Assembly (NCBI GenBank): GCA_017616655.1
Contig: JAFZXU010000015.1
Span: 1 to 32,653, forward strand
Source: Bacteroidales bacterium
GTDB taxonomy: Bacteria; Bacteroidota; Bacteroidia; Bacteroidales; UBA932
Direction of reading: 5' to 3'
Length of the DNA: 32,653 bases
The notes under the pieces are model-generated. The model was given only the letters and a program-made list of their open reading frames with translations. It did not search any database and was not told where the DNA came from. Positions 1 through 8,871 of this stretch are shown here, in pieces (position 1 is the first letter of the stretch; each line of letters begins with the position of its first letter). A program made the translations under genes and the position numbers.

Positions 1-221
1 ATCAGCTGGCTGTTCACCACCGGACGCATCTTCTCGAGGTTGAAGAGATACACCCTTGCCAGGGAGTCCATCCCCCTCGGATAGACTATCTTGAAATCGG
101 GGGTCCGTATCTGGGACCACCTGACCCGGGAAGGGTCGGTTCCGAAATTGTAGAACTGGGCTCCGGCCGGGATGGTGACGGCCAGGAGCAGCATGCCGGT
201 TATCAGAGACTTCAATCGCAT
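1..221 (-). CDS. secreted protein, N-terminal part only (runs off the left edge)
   Basis: About 73 codons are visible and no stop is reached. The N-terminus is a clear signal peptide: basic start MRLKS, hydrophobic core with LLLAV, and a likely cleavage after AGA before QFYNFGTDP. The mature start, with VRWSQIRTPDFKIVYPRG and then DSLARVYLFNLEKM, resembles from memory a family of large secreted or outer-membrane-associated Bacteroidetes proteins of unknown function. I cannot assign a role. The ATG overlaps the 3' end of the AddA-like gene by 10 bases, so it is probably the last known member of the pgi operon. Confidence 0.7.
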   Translation of the reverse strand, partial: MRLKSLITGMLLLAVTIPAGAQFYNFGTDPSRVRWSQIRTPDFKIVYPRGMDSLARVYLFNLEKMRPVVNSQL

Positions 222-3200
222 TCTACCACTTTGTTTGATTTACAGTACCACAGATAGCCGCTCACGTCGGAGTAGCCGATACCGCGCAACAGGTCCATAT
301 AATCCTTGACCTGCTTCCGGTGTTTGGGAAGCTCGAGGCCGAATTTATAATCAATAACGAGCGCCTTCCCCTCGCCGGTCGGCTTTCCCTTCTCCACGAG
401 CACGCGGTCGGGACGGAAAACACTTCCGTCGGCAGCCACTATCGAGACCTCGTTCAGCGGCCTGTAGGTGCCGTCGAACCAGTGGCGGTCGGCAACCGTG
501 GCCAGATAGCCCTCCATCTCCGCGGTAATGGAAGCCGCCTCCGCAGCCGGGAGTTCCTCGGCGTTGACGGCCGCTGCCACCGCGCGCGCTATATCCCCCG
601 CCTTATCTACCCGGGCCAGAATATCGTGACGGACGATTCCCGCCTCGCGGTCATAGTAGTCGCCGGCCTTGAGGGAGAGGCGCAGTTTGTCGGAAAAGTC
701 ATGGAACCTGATTCCGGGAATCCGGATTCCTGGCTCTGAAACCTCCTTGCGCCTGTCCTCATCCTCCTCGCCGATCTCGAATACGTTATTCTCATCGAGA
801 CGGTCCTTCAGGTGCGTATAGAGCAGGTCGGAAACTGATGTAGGCTTAGATTCATTCTCCGGCATCGGAGCCAGGATTATCATATCCCCCACCGCACGGG
901 TCATCGCGACATAGGCGGTATTGACAGAATCCAGAATACTGTCGAGTTTTTCCCGCTGAAGATCATCGTTGAAAACGGTATACTCCAAATCCTTTACTGT
1001 CGCATTCAGGGGCACGACTCCGATTTTATTGAACGGCTCGATAGAAGAACTGCACCATATACAAGAACGCCTTGATGTATCCAGGTCTTCTTTCAGTAAA
1101 GGAATCACAATTGCCGGTGAAGAGAGTCCTTTAGCCTTGTGTACTGTCATCACTTTCACCGCTCCGTTTCCTTCTGGAGCCGATACGCTCTTCTTGCTTC
1201 CAGTTGAATCCCACCACTCAATAAAGCCGTTGAGATCAGATCCGAATCGAGCCATATAAGAAAGAACTGAATCCAGAAAAGCGGTGACGAATGCAGCCTC
1301 TGACGCGGGAATCTCTTCGCAGATGGATGAAAGCAGCGCCTTGCTTATTCCGAAAAGGGATGTATCAACTCCTGACGTTTCTGCCACATCAGGCACTCCG
1401 CCAATCCCGAAAAGCGATATCAACTGCAGGTTGTTGACTTCATCATCCGGATTGACCGCTCGCTTCAAAAGACATACTGTCTTGCGGACAAGGGGCGATA
1501 ACATGACATTGAGGGAATCTTCAGTAATAACCTGGTACTTTAACTCAATGAGTTTTGAGGCAACACGTTCGCCCTCACTGTTCTTTCTCACAAGGAGAGT
1601 GATTTCCGAAGGATCATAACGTTTAAGGAGGTTTGCCATAATGCCTTCGATGCTATCAAGCGCCTTATCTTGCCAACTCCGAATCACCGTTTTCCCATCC
1701 TCTGATTTGTCGTTGCGAATAAATATGACCTTGACGCGCCCAATTCCCGCATTATGCTGCATTGCAATCTGGCCGGAACCCTTATAGTATCCGCCTATAG
1801 TCTTGGAGACATCTACTCCCAGAGGTTCCAGCAACGTTCCGATATTCTCAAAAAATGAACTGTTGAAACAGACGATCGTTTCCGCACTGCGCCAGTTCTC
1901 ATTCGGTCCGTCATCATTATAGGACAGCGGCGGCGGAAAATCTTTCTCTATCTCATTGCCAAGCAAGGAAAGGTCGCCTCCGCGCCAGCGGTATATGCTT
2001 TGCTTGATATCGCCCACTATAAGATTAGCATTCCTATAGCTCAGGCTCTCCTTGATGAGCGGCTTGAACCCTTCCCACTGAAGGCGGGAAGTATCCTGGA
2101 ACTCGTCGAGCATATAATGGTCGTATCGGGTTCCAGTCTTTTCATATATGAACGGAGTGTCATTACCGTCTATGATTTTGGAAAGAGTCTCCGCAGTCTC
2201 GCCGAGCAGGATGAGGTTGTTCTCCTTGAGATATAAGGTCATCTGGGCATAAAGGTCAGAGAAAATGCCGAGGATATAGAGTTTGTCGCGAAGCAGCAGC
2301 GCCGTTTTGTAAACCCTGCGGCGCTGTGAATCAGCTCCGGCCAGAAGAAGAGCTTCATCTACTGCAGCGGCAAGGCCAGCCCGATAGGCATCGGCAATGA
2401 TACCGGCCTTCGTCTGGTATTTCTTGTCTTTCTTCACCCAATTGTCAAAGCCCTGTGAAAAGCCCAAAAACTTACTTCCTTTAAGAATCAGATCCTTGGC
2501 ACCTGTAAAATCCCTAAGATTCTCAAATTGCCTTATCAACTCTTTTCCTTCGCATATGGCATCGACCGGAACGTTGTAATCGTCAACTATTTTCAACGCC
2601 TTCCCGCCAAGGGCATTCATGTCGCTGACATACTTATCGATGATGTCGTTCACCTCCTTTTTCAGGGAAGAGAGCGCCTTGCGATTGCCCAGGGAGCCTC
2701 CGGCAGCGCGTCTCTTGACTTTGAAATCCTCACTTAAGAAGCGCTTGGCCATATCCTTCAATTCATTCGTGATGTCCCACCTCTTGCCGTTTTCTATGTT
2801 CTTGATGGAGTATTCCATAAGCCAGTCGAACAGGTCGCGATTCTCCTCATCTTCAAGGGAGGCGAGCATGCGGTCAACAGCCAGTTCGATGACTGCAGCG
2901 GAATCAAGTTCCACTTTATACGATGCAAATTCCCCTATCTCGCGGGCGAAAGCACGCATCACACCCTGGAAGAACCGGTCTATGGTACTGATAGAAAAAC
3001 TGGAATAGTCGTGAAGGATAGCGGTAAGTACCTCCTTGGCGCGATGGCCGCGTTCAGTATTCCGGGCAGCCTCCCTGGCCAGTTCCCTCACGACCCGGCC
3101 TTTCATCTCATCAGTGGCCTTGTTTGTGAAAGTCACGGCCAAAACATGTCTGTAGGCCTCCCTGTCAAACCTCCCTCCGTTCTCCGGAATCAGAAGGTTG

Positions 3201-3271
3201 ATATACTCTTTAGTGAGTTTTGTCGTCTTTCCGCTGCCTGCGGAAGCCTTGATAATCCTCAATCCTGCCAT
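212..3271 (-). CDS. addA: AddA-like UvrD-family helicase with C-terminal PD-(D/E)XK nuclease domain
   Basis: This 1019-residue protein is the helicase-nuclease subunit of an AddAB/RecBCD-type complex that resects double-strand breaks. Superfamily 1 motifs are visible in order: Walker A ASAGSGKT (K15), motif Ia AVTFTNKATDEM, motif II DEFQDT, motif III VGDIKQSIYRWRGGD, motif V MTVHKAKGL and motif VI YVAMTRA. The C-terminus has a nuclease signature, PDRV then VIDYKFG then HRKQVKDY. I place the start at 3271 (MAGLRIIKASAGSGKTT) because family members begin just before Walker A. A longer frame opens at 3328 but would overlap the upstream gene by 70 bases. At 3271 the overlap with the AddB-like gene is 13 bases. 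The section from about 945 to the start is much less GC-rich than the 3' end. Confidence 0.88.
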   Translation of the reverse strand: MAGLRIIKASAGSGKTTKLTKEYINLLIPENGGRFDREAYRHVLAVTFTNKATDEMKGRVVRELAREAARNTERGHRAKEVLTAILHDYSSFSISTIDRFFQGVMRAFAREIGEFASYKVELDSAAVIELAVDRMLASLEDEENRDLFDWLMEYSIKNIENGKRWDITNELKDMAKRFLSEDFKVKRRAAGGSLGNRKALSSLKKEVNDIIDKYVSDMNALGGKALKIVDDYNVPVDAICEGKELIRQFENLRDFTGAKDLILKGSKFLGFSQGFDNWVKKDKKYQTKAGIIADAYRAGLAAAVDEALLLAGADSQRRRVYKTALLLRDKLYILGIFSDLYAQMTLYLKENNLILLGETAETLSKIIDGNDTPFIYEKTGTRYDHYMLDEFQDTSRLQWEGFKPLIKESLSYRNANLIVGDIKQSIYRWRGGDLSLLGNEIEKDFPPPLSYNDDGPNENWRSAETIVCFNSSFFENIGTLLEPLGVDVSKTIGGYYKGSGQIAMQHNAGIGRVKVIFIRNDKSEDGKTVIRSWQDKALDSIEGIMANLLKRYDPSEITLLVRKNSEGERVASKLIELKYQVITEDSLNVMLSPLVRKTVCLLKRAVNPDDEVNNLQLISLFGIGGVPDVAETSGVDTSLFGISKALLSSICEEIPASEAAFVTAFLDSVLSYMARFGSDLNGFIEWWDSTGSKKSVSAPEGNGAVKVMTVHKAKGLSSPAIVIPLLKEDLDTSRRSCIWCSSSIEPFNKIGVVPLNATVKDLEYTVFNDDLQREKLDSILDSVNTAYVAMTRAVGDMIILAPMPENESKPTSVSDLLYTHLKDRLDENNVFEIGEEDEDRRKEVSEPGIRIPGIRFHDFSDKLRLSLKAGDYYDREAGIVRHDILARVDKAGDIARAVAAAVNAEELPAAEAASITAEMEGYLATVADRHWFDGTYRPLNEVSIVAADGSVFRPDRVLVEKGKPTGEGKALVIDYKFGLELPKHRKQVKDYMDLLRGIGYSDVSGYLWYCKSNKVVECD

Positions 3272-6120
3272 CTGTTGCACAATTCTTTGAAAACGCACAT
3301 ACAACCCCCATATTGCGGCTTTTCGCAAGGCGAGAACGGGACTTCGGGGTTGAATATTTCATTAATCAATAATCTAAGGCGATCTTTAAACTCCAATAAA
3401 TAATCTGAAGAAACTTCGGGTTTGTCTGAAGGATCCCTGGAGAACAGATCGCGCAGGGAATAGACGGATGTGCTATAATTTTCACAAGCATCAGAAATCT
3501 CACCATTCAGTACAAGGAACAGATAGAAATACAATTGGAAAGCAATATAGGGACGCTTATCCGGATGATTCTGGTCAAACATATTCTGGACTTTCTTGAA
3601 AACGGATTTATCTAATTGACCAGTTTCAACCGAACCTGTCTTATAGTCAATAATCTGAGTACGCCCCGCAAAGCTGTCAATCCTGTCAATCTTGCCAAAT
3701 AAAGAGACCTTACGTCCATTATCATCCAGATCAAAAGAAACCGTCCGTTTGGACTCAACTCCGTTTAACTTGAACGGCGCCTTCCTTGCGTCCACCTCAA
3801 GCACTTTGTCGATGAAACGCAAGACAAGATTGCGGACAATCAGCTTGTGCCCCGAAATCTCGTTTATCTTGCATTCCGAACGGAAAGCGTCATCCACGGT
3901 GCGTCCTAAAAGTTCACCGTCCGCTTTAATGGCATTGATATCGGCGGCGGAAACGTCCCGGCCTACGAACGGAAGATATAGGACCTCCATAGACCGATGG
4001 AAAATAATGCCGAGCATACGGCCGTCAAGTTCTTCGGTCACTTCATCAGCCTCGGATATTCCGAGAACGTTGGCATAGTAGAATTTCAACTTGCACTGAA
4101 AATAATTGTTAAGGCTCGTTGCCGAGAAGTGACCGTTTCCCTGAATATATTTCTCCTCCAGAAGTCTCATTATCTCCGGGGTCTTCTCTACCGGCCGGGG
4201 GGAATCCAGGATGTCGCTCCCGGCTATGTCGTATGACGCAGTCGCTTCTTTGACTTCAACACCGTACAGGTATTTCAGCTGCTTGACATATCGGCTCTCC
4301 TCGCCGCTGCTCAAGCCCTCTGTCCTGGAATCCCGTATGAAAACCACATTCTCCGCACGGCAGATGCTGCGGTAGAAGTGGTATGCGGAGATGGCGTCCT
4401 GGAACTCGTAGGTCGGCAGGCCGAATCCCCTTCGGAGATTGTATGGGATAAATGAGGCGCTTACGCCACGGCCGGGGAAGGTACCTTCGTTGGCGGAGAG
4501 TATTATTACGTTCCTGAAATCGAGGGCGCGGGTCTCGAGGGGTCCCATTATCTGGAGTCCCTTCAATGGCTCGCCGCTGAACTGCACCCGGATAACCTCG
4601 GCCAGGCGGCCCAGCAGTTTGAAAAATGTATCAGTCCGGATTTCAAGGCCGTAGCTGGTGAGCGAATTGAGGCACTTCTCCAGGCTGTAGATGAATTCCT
4701 TATCGATCCCGTCGAGTTTATCCTGAAGGATGCCGATAATCGAGTGCAGATAGTCCGGGAGGGCCTCTGCGTCATCCACCCGGCGGAATATGGCAGCCAG
4801 CAGCCCATCGCCTGCAAAGGTCTCTTCCGGTGAATAAACAATATTGTCCTTTCTGATCCGGGCGACGATCCCGTCTGCAAGTTCCGATATTCCCTTGTGC
4901 ACAAAGGGATGAGTCAGCATCGCGATTACGTCACGGTGATAGAACTGGCAGGCCCCGTTCCTGACGCGGCGGTTCCGGTGCAGCCGGTCGAGCATCTTCA
5001 GGAAGGTGGCGACATTGCTGGCCGACAGGGGAAATCCCATCGTCACGTTGACATCCGCCACGCACTCCGGAATGGCGCCGAGCATCGGCAGCAGCAGGTT
5101 CTCATCCGGCAGGACGACGGCAGTTTCCTCCTTTATAAAACCCTGCTTGTCAGCGATTTCCTCCAGCAGCGAGCAGGCCAGGCGGGTCTGCCCGACGGCG
5201 GAGGGGACCGCTATCGAACGGAATGTCTGCGTGGCAGCCAGGGCCGGATCGATGCTGTGACGCGAAGGATATCTCTCGACATTCTCCCGCAGGAAAATGG
5301 ATGACTTGTTGTTCCCATCCGTCACCATCTTGCCGTAGTAATCCCAGTAGAAGTCGGCTTCACACTCCTTTTTCAAGGTATCGAGGAGCACCTTCTCGCA
5401 CTCGTTCAGGGCGTTCAGCCCCACGAACACTATACGCCTGAAGCCCCGGATTCGTGCCAGGCTGTCCTCCAGCCCCGCCCCGGTCTCCTTGAGCCGCTCC
5501 GCCACCTCGCGGTAAATCATCCCCTCATAGCCCTTGCCCTGCGCCTTGAGGTCATCCCTGAAGCCGGAATATAGCTCGAAGAGGATGCTCCATACCGTAC
5601 GGAATTCGGCCTTCTTGTCGAGCCGCCCCTCTTCCACGGGTGCACCCTCCTTCAGGAAACTGCCCCAGAACTGCCTGATCGCGTCGATCTGCGCTGGGGT
5701 CAGGAATGAATAGCCGGCGTCGATCTCATTCAGTTCGGATATGTTGGCGAAAAGCAGACGGGCGTCCACAAGATATTTGTCCACATCCTCGAAATCGTTG
5801 AGCAGAGTGTCGCCCCAAAATACGAAATCGTCGAATGTCTCCTTCGGCTCCACGCCGGGCCACATCAGCGACGCGTACCTGCGGTAGAGCATATCCAGAG
5901 CAGGGATCTTGCCGACCGTCTCCAGCCCGGAGAGCTCGCTGAAAAGGTCGTTGATCGACATCAGGCGGGGAGACAGGATGGGCCCCGATGCGCATTCGCC
6001 GAGGTATTTCCGGAAGAAAAGAGCGGAACGGCGGTTGGGAAAGACGAAGCAGCACTCCGCCACCCTTTTGCCGAACTCTTTGTAATAACAATCGGCTACC
6101 TGCCGCAGGAACTCATTCAT
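3259..6120 (-). CDS. addB: AddB-like PD-(D/E)XK nuclease subunit
   Basis: The protein has 953 residues and is the partner of the AddA-like gene directly downstream. The nuclease domain is near the C-terminus (FGKIDRIDS, then IIDYKTG), followed by a cysteine cluster at C932, C940, C942 and C948. With an upstream Cys (YFQCKLKFYY) this could hold an Fe-S cluster as in AddB, although the spacing is C-x1-C-x5-C rather than the usual C-x2-C-x5-C. The N-terminus (CCFVFPNRRSALFFRKYL) has no Walker A motif, so it is probably not an active ATPase. It overlaps pgi by 8 bases and the AddA-like gene by 13, suggesting translational coupling. The last 900 bases are markedly AT-richer than the rest of the gene. 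Confidence 0.83.
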   Translation of the reverse strand: MNEFLRQVADCYYKEFGKRVAECCFVFPNRRSALFFRKYLGECASGPILSPRLMSINDLFSELSGLETVGKIPALDMLYRRYASLMWPGVEPKETFDDFVFWGDTLLNDFEDVDKYLVDARLLFANISELNEIDAGYSFLTPAQIDAIRQFWGSFLKEGAPVEEGRLDKKAEFRTVWSILFELYSGFRDDLKAQGKGYEGMIYREVAERLKETGAGLEDSLARIRGFRRIVFVGLNALNECEKVLLDTLKKECEADFYWDYYGKMVTDGNNKSSIFLRENVERYPSRHSIDPALAATQTFRSIAVPSAVGQTRLACSLLEEIADKQGFIKEETAVVLPDENLLLPMLGAIPECVADVNVTMGFPLSASNVATFLKMLDRLHRNRRVRNGACQFYHRDVIAMLTHPFVHKGISELADGIVARIRKDNIVYSPEETFAGDGLLAAIFRRVDDAEALPDYLHSIIGILQDKLDGIDKEFIYSLEKCLNSLTSYGLEIRTDTFFKLLGRLAEVIRVQFSGEPLKGLQIMGPLETRALDFRNVIILSANEGTFPGRGVSASFIPYNLRRGFGLPTYEFQDAISAYHFYRSICRAENVVFIRDSRTEGLSSGEESRYVKQLKYLYGVEVKEATASYDIAGSDILDSPRPVEKTPEIMRLLEEKYIQGNGHFSATSLNNYFQCKLKFYYANVLGISEADEVTEELDGRMLGIIFHRSMEVLYLPFVGRDVSAADINAIKADGELLGRTVDDAFRSECKINEISGHKLIVRNLVLRFIDKVLEVDARKAPFKLNGVESKRTVSFDLDDNGRKVSLFGKIDRIDSFAGRTQIIDYKTGSVETGQLDKSVFKKVQNMFDQNHPDKRPYIAFQLYFYLFLVLNGEISDACENYSTSVYSLRDLFSRDPSDKPEVSSDYLLEFKDRLRLLINEIFNPEVPFSPCEKPQYGGCMCVFKELCNRWQD

Positions 6121-7453
6121 CTATGCGCCTCCTCAATTCCTCGGAGAGTCCTTCATAACCGGGCTTGCCCAGAAGGGCGAACATATTCTTCTTATAGGAC
6201 TCCACCCCAGGCTGGTCGAATGGATTGACCCCGAGCATATAGGCGCTCAGGCCGCAGGCCTTCTCGAAGAAATAGAAGAGCTGCCCGAGGTTGTATTCGT
6301 CGATCTGGTCGATGGATATCGTGATGTTGGGCACCCCGCCGTCGATGTGGGCCAGTTTGGTGCCCAGCTGCGCCATCCGGTTGCAGTACTCCAGGTTGGT
6401 GTTCGCAATGAAATTCAGGCCGTCCAGATTATCCTCGTCCGGCTCTATGACCTCCTCCCTCCTGCTGTTCTCAACGTTCAGGAAGGTCTCGAAGAGGCTC
6501 CTCTCGCCCTGCTGGATATACTGTCCCATGGAATGGAGGTCGGTGGTGAAGATCACCGATGCGGGGAAGATGCCCCTGCCCTCCTTGCCCTCGCTCTCGC
6601 CGAACAGTTGTTTCCACCATTCGGCCAGGAATGCCAGCTTGGGATTGAACCCCGCAAGGATCTCTATCTTCCTGCCGGAATCATATAGAAGGTTGCGCAT
6701 CGCGGCATATTTTATCGCGGGGTTATTCTCGTCGGGGGTGTCGCAGATACGCTGCATCTGACGGGCGCCATCGAGCAGCGCCTCGATGTCGAAGCCGGCG
6801 AGGGCGATTGGCAGAAGTCCCACGGGGGTCAGCACGGAGTAGCGTCCGCCGACGTTGTCGGGGATGACGAAGGTCCTGTAGCCCATCCTGTCGGCGAGCC
6901 CCTTCAGGGCGCCGCGGGAGGCGTCGGTGACGGCCACGATGCGCGAAGCGGCCTCATCCAGGCCATACTGCCTCTCGAGGTGGCTTTTCAGCAGGCGGAA
7001 AGCCACTGCAGGCTCGGTGGTGGTGCCCGACTTGGAGATGACGACCACCGCGGTATTCTTCATATATACGAGGTCCATCAGCTCGGCCATATACTCCTCG
7101 GAGAGGGTGTGGCCCGCAAAGGCTATCCGCGGCGCGGCGGTGAGGTTCATCTCCCTGCTGAAGGAGTGAGAGAGCGCTTCAATGGCCGCCTTCGCACCCA
7201 GATAGGAGCCGCCTATGCCGACGACCACTATCAGTTCAATCTCTTTTTCAATCCAGCTTTCGGCCACTGCCATGATGGCGTCCGTCAGCTCCTTGCCGGT
7301 TTCGGAGGGGAGTTCATTCCAGCCGAGGAAGTCACTTCCTGCTCCAGTACCGCTGTCAAGCGTCATCAGCGCCTTGCGCGCCCTTGATACATATTCTTGA
7401 TAATCAGCATTTCCGGCAAACGGCCGGCATCCGTCCAATTCAACCTTTATCAT
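6113..7453 (-). CDS. pgi: glucose-6-phosphate isomerase
   Basis: This enzyme interconverts glucose-6-phosphate and fructose-6-phosphate in the cytoplasm. Clear PGI motifs are present: VVVGIGGSYLGAKAAIEAL, the sugar-phosphate loop VVISKSGTTTEP, the family signature GGRYSVLTPVGLLP, and FGESEGKEGRGIFPAS, which carries the catalytic Glu region. At 446 residues it fits the short bacterial PGI class. The frame opens upstream at 7489, but I choose ATG 7453 (MIKVELDGC) because a TAAATTTG promoter element at 7477-7484 would place the transcript start downstream of the longer start. It is the first gene of the minus-strand operon with the AddB- and AddA-like genes, and is divergent from the pyrimidine operon. 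Confidence 0.95.
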   Translation of the reverse strand: MIKVELDGCRPFAGNADYQEYVSRARKALMTLDSGTGAGSDFLGWNELPSETGKELTDAIMAVAESWIEKEIELIVVVGIGGSYLGAKAAIEALSHSFSREMNLTAAPRIAFAGHTLSEEYMAELMDLVYMKNTAVVVISKSGTTTEPAVAFRLLKSHLERQYGLDEAASRIVAVTDASRGALKGLADRMGYRTFVIPDNVGGRYSVLTPVGLLPIALAGFDIEALLDGARQMQRICDTPDENNPAIKYAAMRNLLYDSGRKIEILAGFNPKLAFLAEWWKQLFGESEGKEGRGIFPASVIFTTDLHSMGQYIQQGERSLFETFLNVENSRREEVIEPDEDNLDGLNFIANTNLEYCNRMAQLGTKLAHIDGGVPNITISIDQIDEYNLGQLFYFFEKACGLSAYMLGVNPFDQPGVESYKKNMFALLGKPGYEGLSEELRRRIDE

Positions 7454-7476
7454 ATGAGTCAGATTTAAGCATTTTA

Positions 7477-7484
7477 CAAATTTA
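7477..7484 (-). promoter_or_regulatory. -7 element of the pgi promoter
   Basis: On the minus strand this reads TAAATTTG, a full match to the Bacteroidetes TAnnTTTG element. It lies 23 bases before ATG 7453, giving a short leader. I see no good TTTG at -33, so the call rests on the -7 match and its position. Confidence 0.5.
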
Positions 7485-7502
7485 ATCATTTCCTCCGTAT
7501 TT

Positions 7503-7534
7503 CTTGGTGAAATGGCATAAAGTTGCTATCTTTG
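7503..7534 (+). promoter_or_regulatory. promoter of the pyrimidine operon
   Basis: CTTG at 7503-7506 and TATCTTTG at 7527-7534, with 20 bases between them, match the Bacteroidetes TTTG / TAnnTTTG promoter. The expected transcript start is around 7538-7541, at or next to the ATG of the 12-codon leader ORF. Confidence 0.65.
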
Positions 7535-7539
7535 CACAA

Positions 7540-7578
7540 ATGGTATTCGATGAAAACCTTATTCCCATAGAGATATAA
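7540..7578 (+). CDS. 12-codon leader ORF of the pyrimidine operon (predicted)
   Basis: ATG 7540 opens a 12-codon frame, MVFDENLIPIEI, ending in TAA at 7576-7578. The stop lies 6 bases before the 5' arm of the terminator hairpin at 7585. A ribosome at the last codons would cover that arm. This is the geometry of translation-coupled attenuation, as in the E. coli pyrBI leader. The ATG sits at the predicted transcript start, so the ORF may be read leaderless. A shorter frame (MKTLFP, 7550-7570) and an overlapping frame through the hairpin (7583-7636) are alternatives. Translation is not proven. Confidence 0.45.
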   Translation: MVFDENLIPIEI

Positions 7579-7584
7579 CTTGAT

Positions 7585-7611
7585 GACGACTGGCAAGTCG
7601 TCTTTTTTTTT
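7585..7611 (+). terminator. attenuator: intrinsic terminator just before pyrC
   Basis: GACGACT (7585-7591), loop GGCA and AGTCGTC (7596-7602) form a perfect 7-bp stem followed directly by nine T (7603-7611). The pyrC ATG begins 3 bases later. No gene lies upstream on this strand except the leader ORF, so the terminator can only act on transcripts of the pyr promoter itself. It is therefore best read as an attenuator of the operon. The 45 bases before it look too short for a Bacillus-type PyrR antiterminator, and I see none. Confidence 0.8.
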
Positions 7612-7614
7612 GAA

Positions 7615-8871
7615 ATGGCAGAGGTTATACTGTTGAAAAACGCGGTTTTATGCGAAGGTGGCAGGTGCCGTCCGGCCGATATCCTCATCCGCAGCGGCAT
7701 CATCGAACGCATTGCCATCGGCATTCAGCCGGAAGCGGGATGGAGGCACTTCAGGCAATACGACCTGGAGGGGTGCATCGTCACCCGGGCCCTGGCCGAC
7801 GTCCACGTCCATTTCCGGGTACCTGGGCGCCCCGACAAGGAGACAATAGCCACCGGCAGCGCCGCAGCGGCACGCGGAGGCTACTCCTGCGTCTGCCCTA
7901 TGCCCAATCTCAACCCCGTCCCCGATTCCCCCAGGAACCTCAAAGAGGAGCTGAAGCTCATACGCCGCGAAGGTACCGTCGATATCATCCCATACGCCGC
8001 AATTACCAAGGGACGCGAAGGGCGCGAAGTGGTGGACATCACCGCGCTGAAAGGCTCGGTGGCAGGGTTTTCAGATGACGGCAGCGGAGTGCAGGACGAT
8101 GCGGTGATGCGTGAGGCGATGCTCAGGATTGCCTCCGAAGGATGCATCCTGGCAGCGCACTGCGAGGACAATTCACTGCCTTCGGGGAGCCCCGAAAGCG
8201 AATGGCGCCAGATCGAGCGTGATGCCGCCCTGGCAGCGGAAACCGGCTGCAAATACCACGTGTGCCATATTTCCACGCGCGAGAGCGCTGATATTATAAA
8301 GAAGGCGAAGGCGTCGGGATGCGATATCTCCTGCGAAACCGCCCCCCATTACCTGACACTCTGCGAAGATGACGTGCAGGATGACGGCCGCTTCAGGATG
8401 AATCCGCCGCTGCACTCCGCCGCCGACAAGGAGGCCCTGATCGAGGCTCTCGCCGACGGCACGATAGATATGATTGCAACCGACCATGCGCCCCACACCG
8501 CCGGGGAGAAATCCCGGGGCTTCGCAGGCAGCGCGATGGGCATAATCGGATTGGAGACGGCATTCCCGGTGCTCTATACCAGATTGGTGCGCACCGGCAG
8601 GATCCGCCTCGAGCGGCTGGTAGAGGCGATGGCCGAAGCTCCCCGGAAGCGCTTCAACCTCGATAAGGGAAAGAAAGCCGCGGGCGTACGGGTAGGCGAC
8701 GCTGCCGACCTGGCGGTGTTCGACATCAGCCACGAATTCACTATCGACCCTGAGGAGTTCAGGAGCAAGGGCCGCAGCACACCCTTCGCGGGCTGGAAGG
8801 TTTACGGCAGGTGCCTGCTGACCTTCTGCCGCGGTCGTAAAGTTTGGTCTTATGAAACAGCGGATATTTGA
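7615..8871 (+). CDS. pyrC: dihydroorotase
   Basis: This enzyme catalyses the reversible cyclisation of N-carbamoyl-aspartate to dihydroorotate, the third step of UMP synthesis. The 418-residue protein has the amidohydrolase metal ligands: H64 and H66 (DVHVHFRVPG), the Asp of GFSDDG (about 154), H182 (AHCED), H218 (CHIST) and D290 (ATDHAPH). The Asp at the bridging position suggests the long class I type rather than the E. coli type with a carboxylated Lys. It is the first structural gene of the operon. Its ATG is 3 bases after the attenuator T-run, and its end overlaps pyrK by 20 bases. Confidence 0.94.
   Translation: MAEVILLKNAVLCEGGRCRPADILIRSGIIERIAIGIQPEAGWRHFRQYDLEGCIVTRALADVHVHFRVPGRPDKETIATGSAAAARGGYSCVCPMPNLNPVPDSPRNLKEELKLIRREGTVDIIPYAAITKGREGREVVDITALKGSVAGFSDDGSGVQDDAVMREAMLRIASEGCILAAHCEDNSLPSGSPESEWRQIERDAALAAETGCKYHVCHISTRESADIIKKAKASGCDISCETAPHYLTLCEDDVQDDGRFRMNPPLHSAADKEALIEALADGTIDMIATDHAPHTAGEKSRGFAGSAMGIIGLETAFPVLYTRLVRTGRIRLERLVEAMAEAPRKRFNLDKGKKAAGVRVGDAADLAVFDISHEFTIDPEEFRSKGRSTPFAGWKVYGRCLLTFCRGRKVWSYETADI

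Noticed and set aside
7454-7489. Longer N-terminus for Pgi (start at 7489)
   Set aside because: A TAAATTTG promoter element lies inside this stretch, so the transcript would begin after that codon.
7585-7611. Hairpin plus T9 as a terminator for pgi
   Set aside because: The T-run follows the hairpin on the plus strand only. pgi is transcribed away from it on the minus strand.
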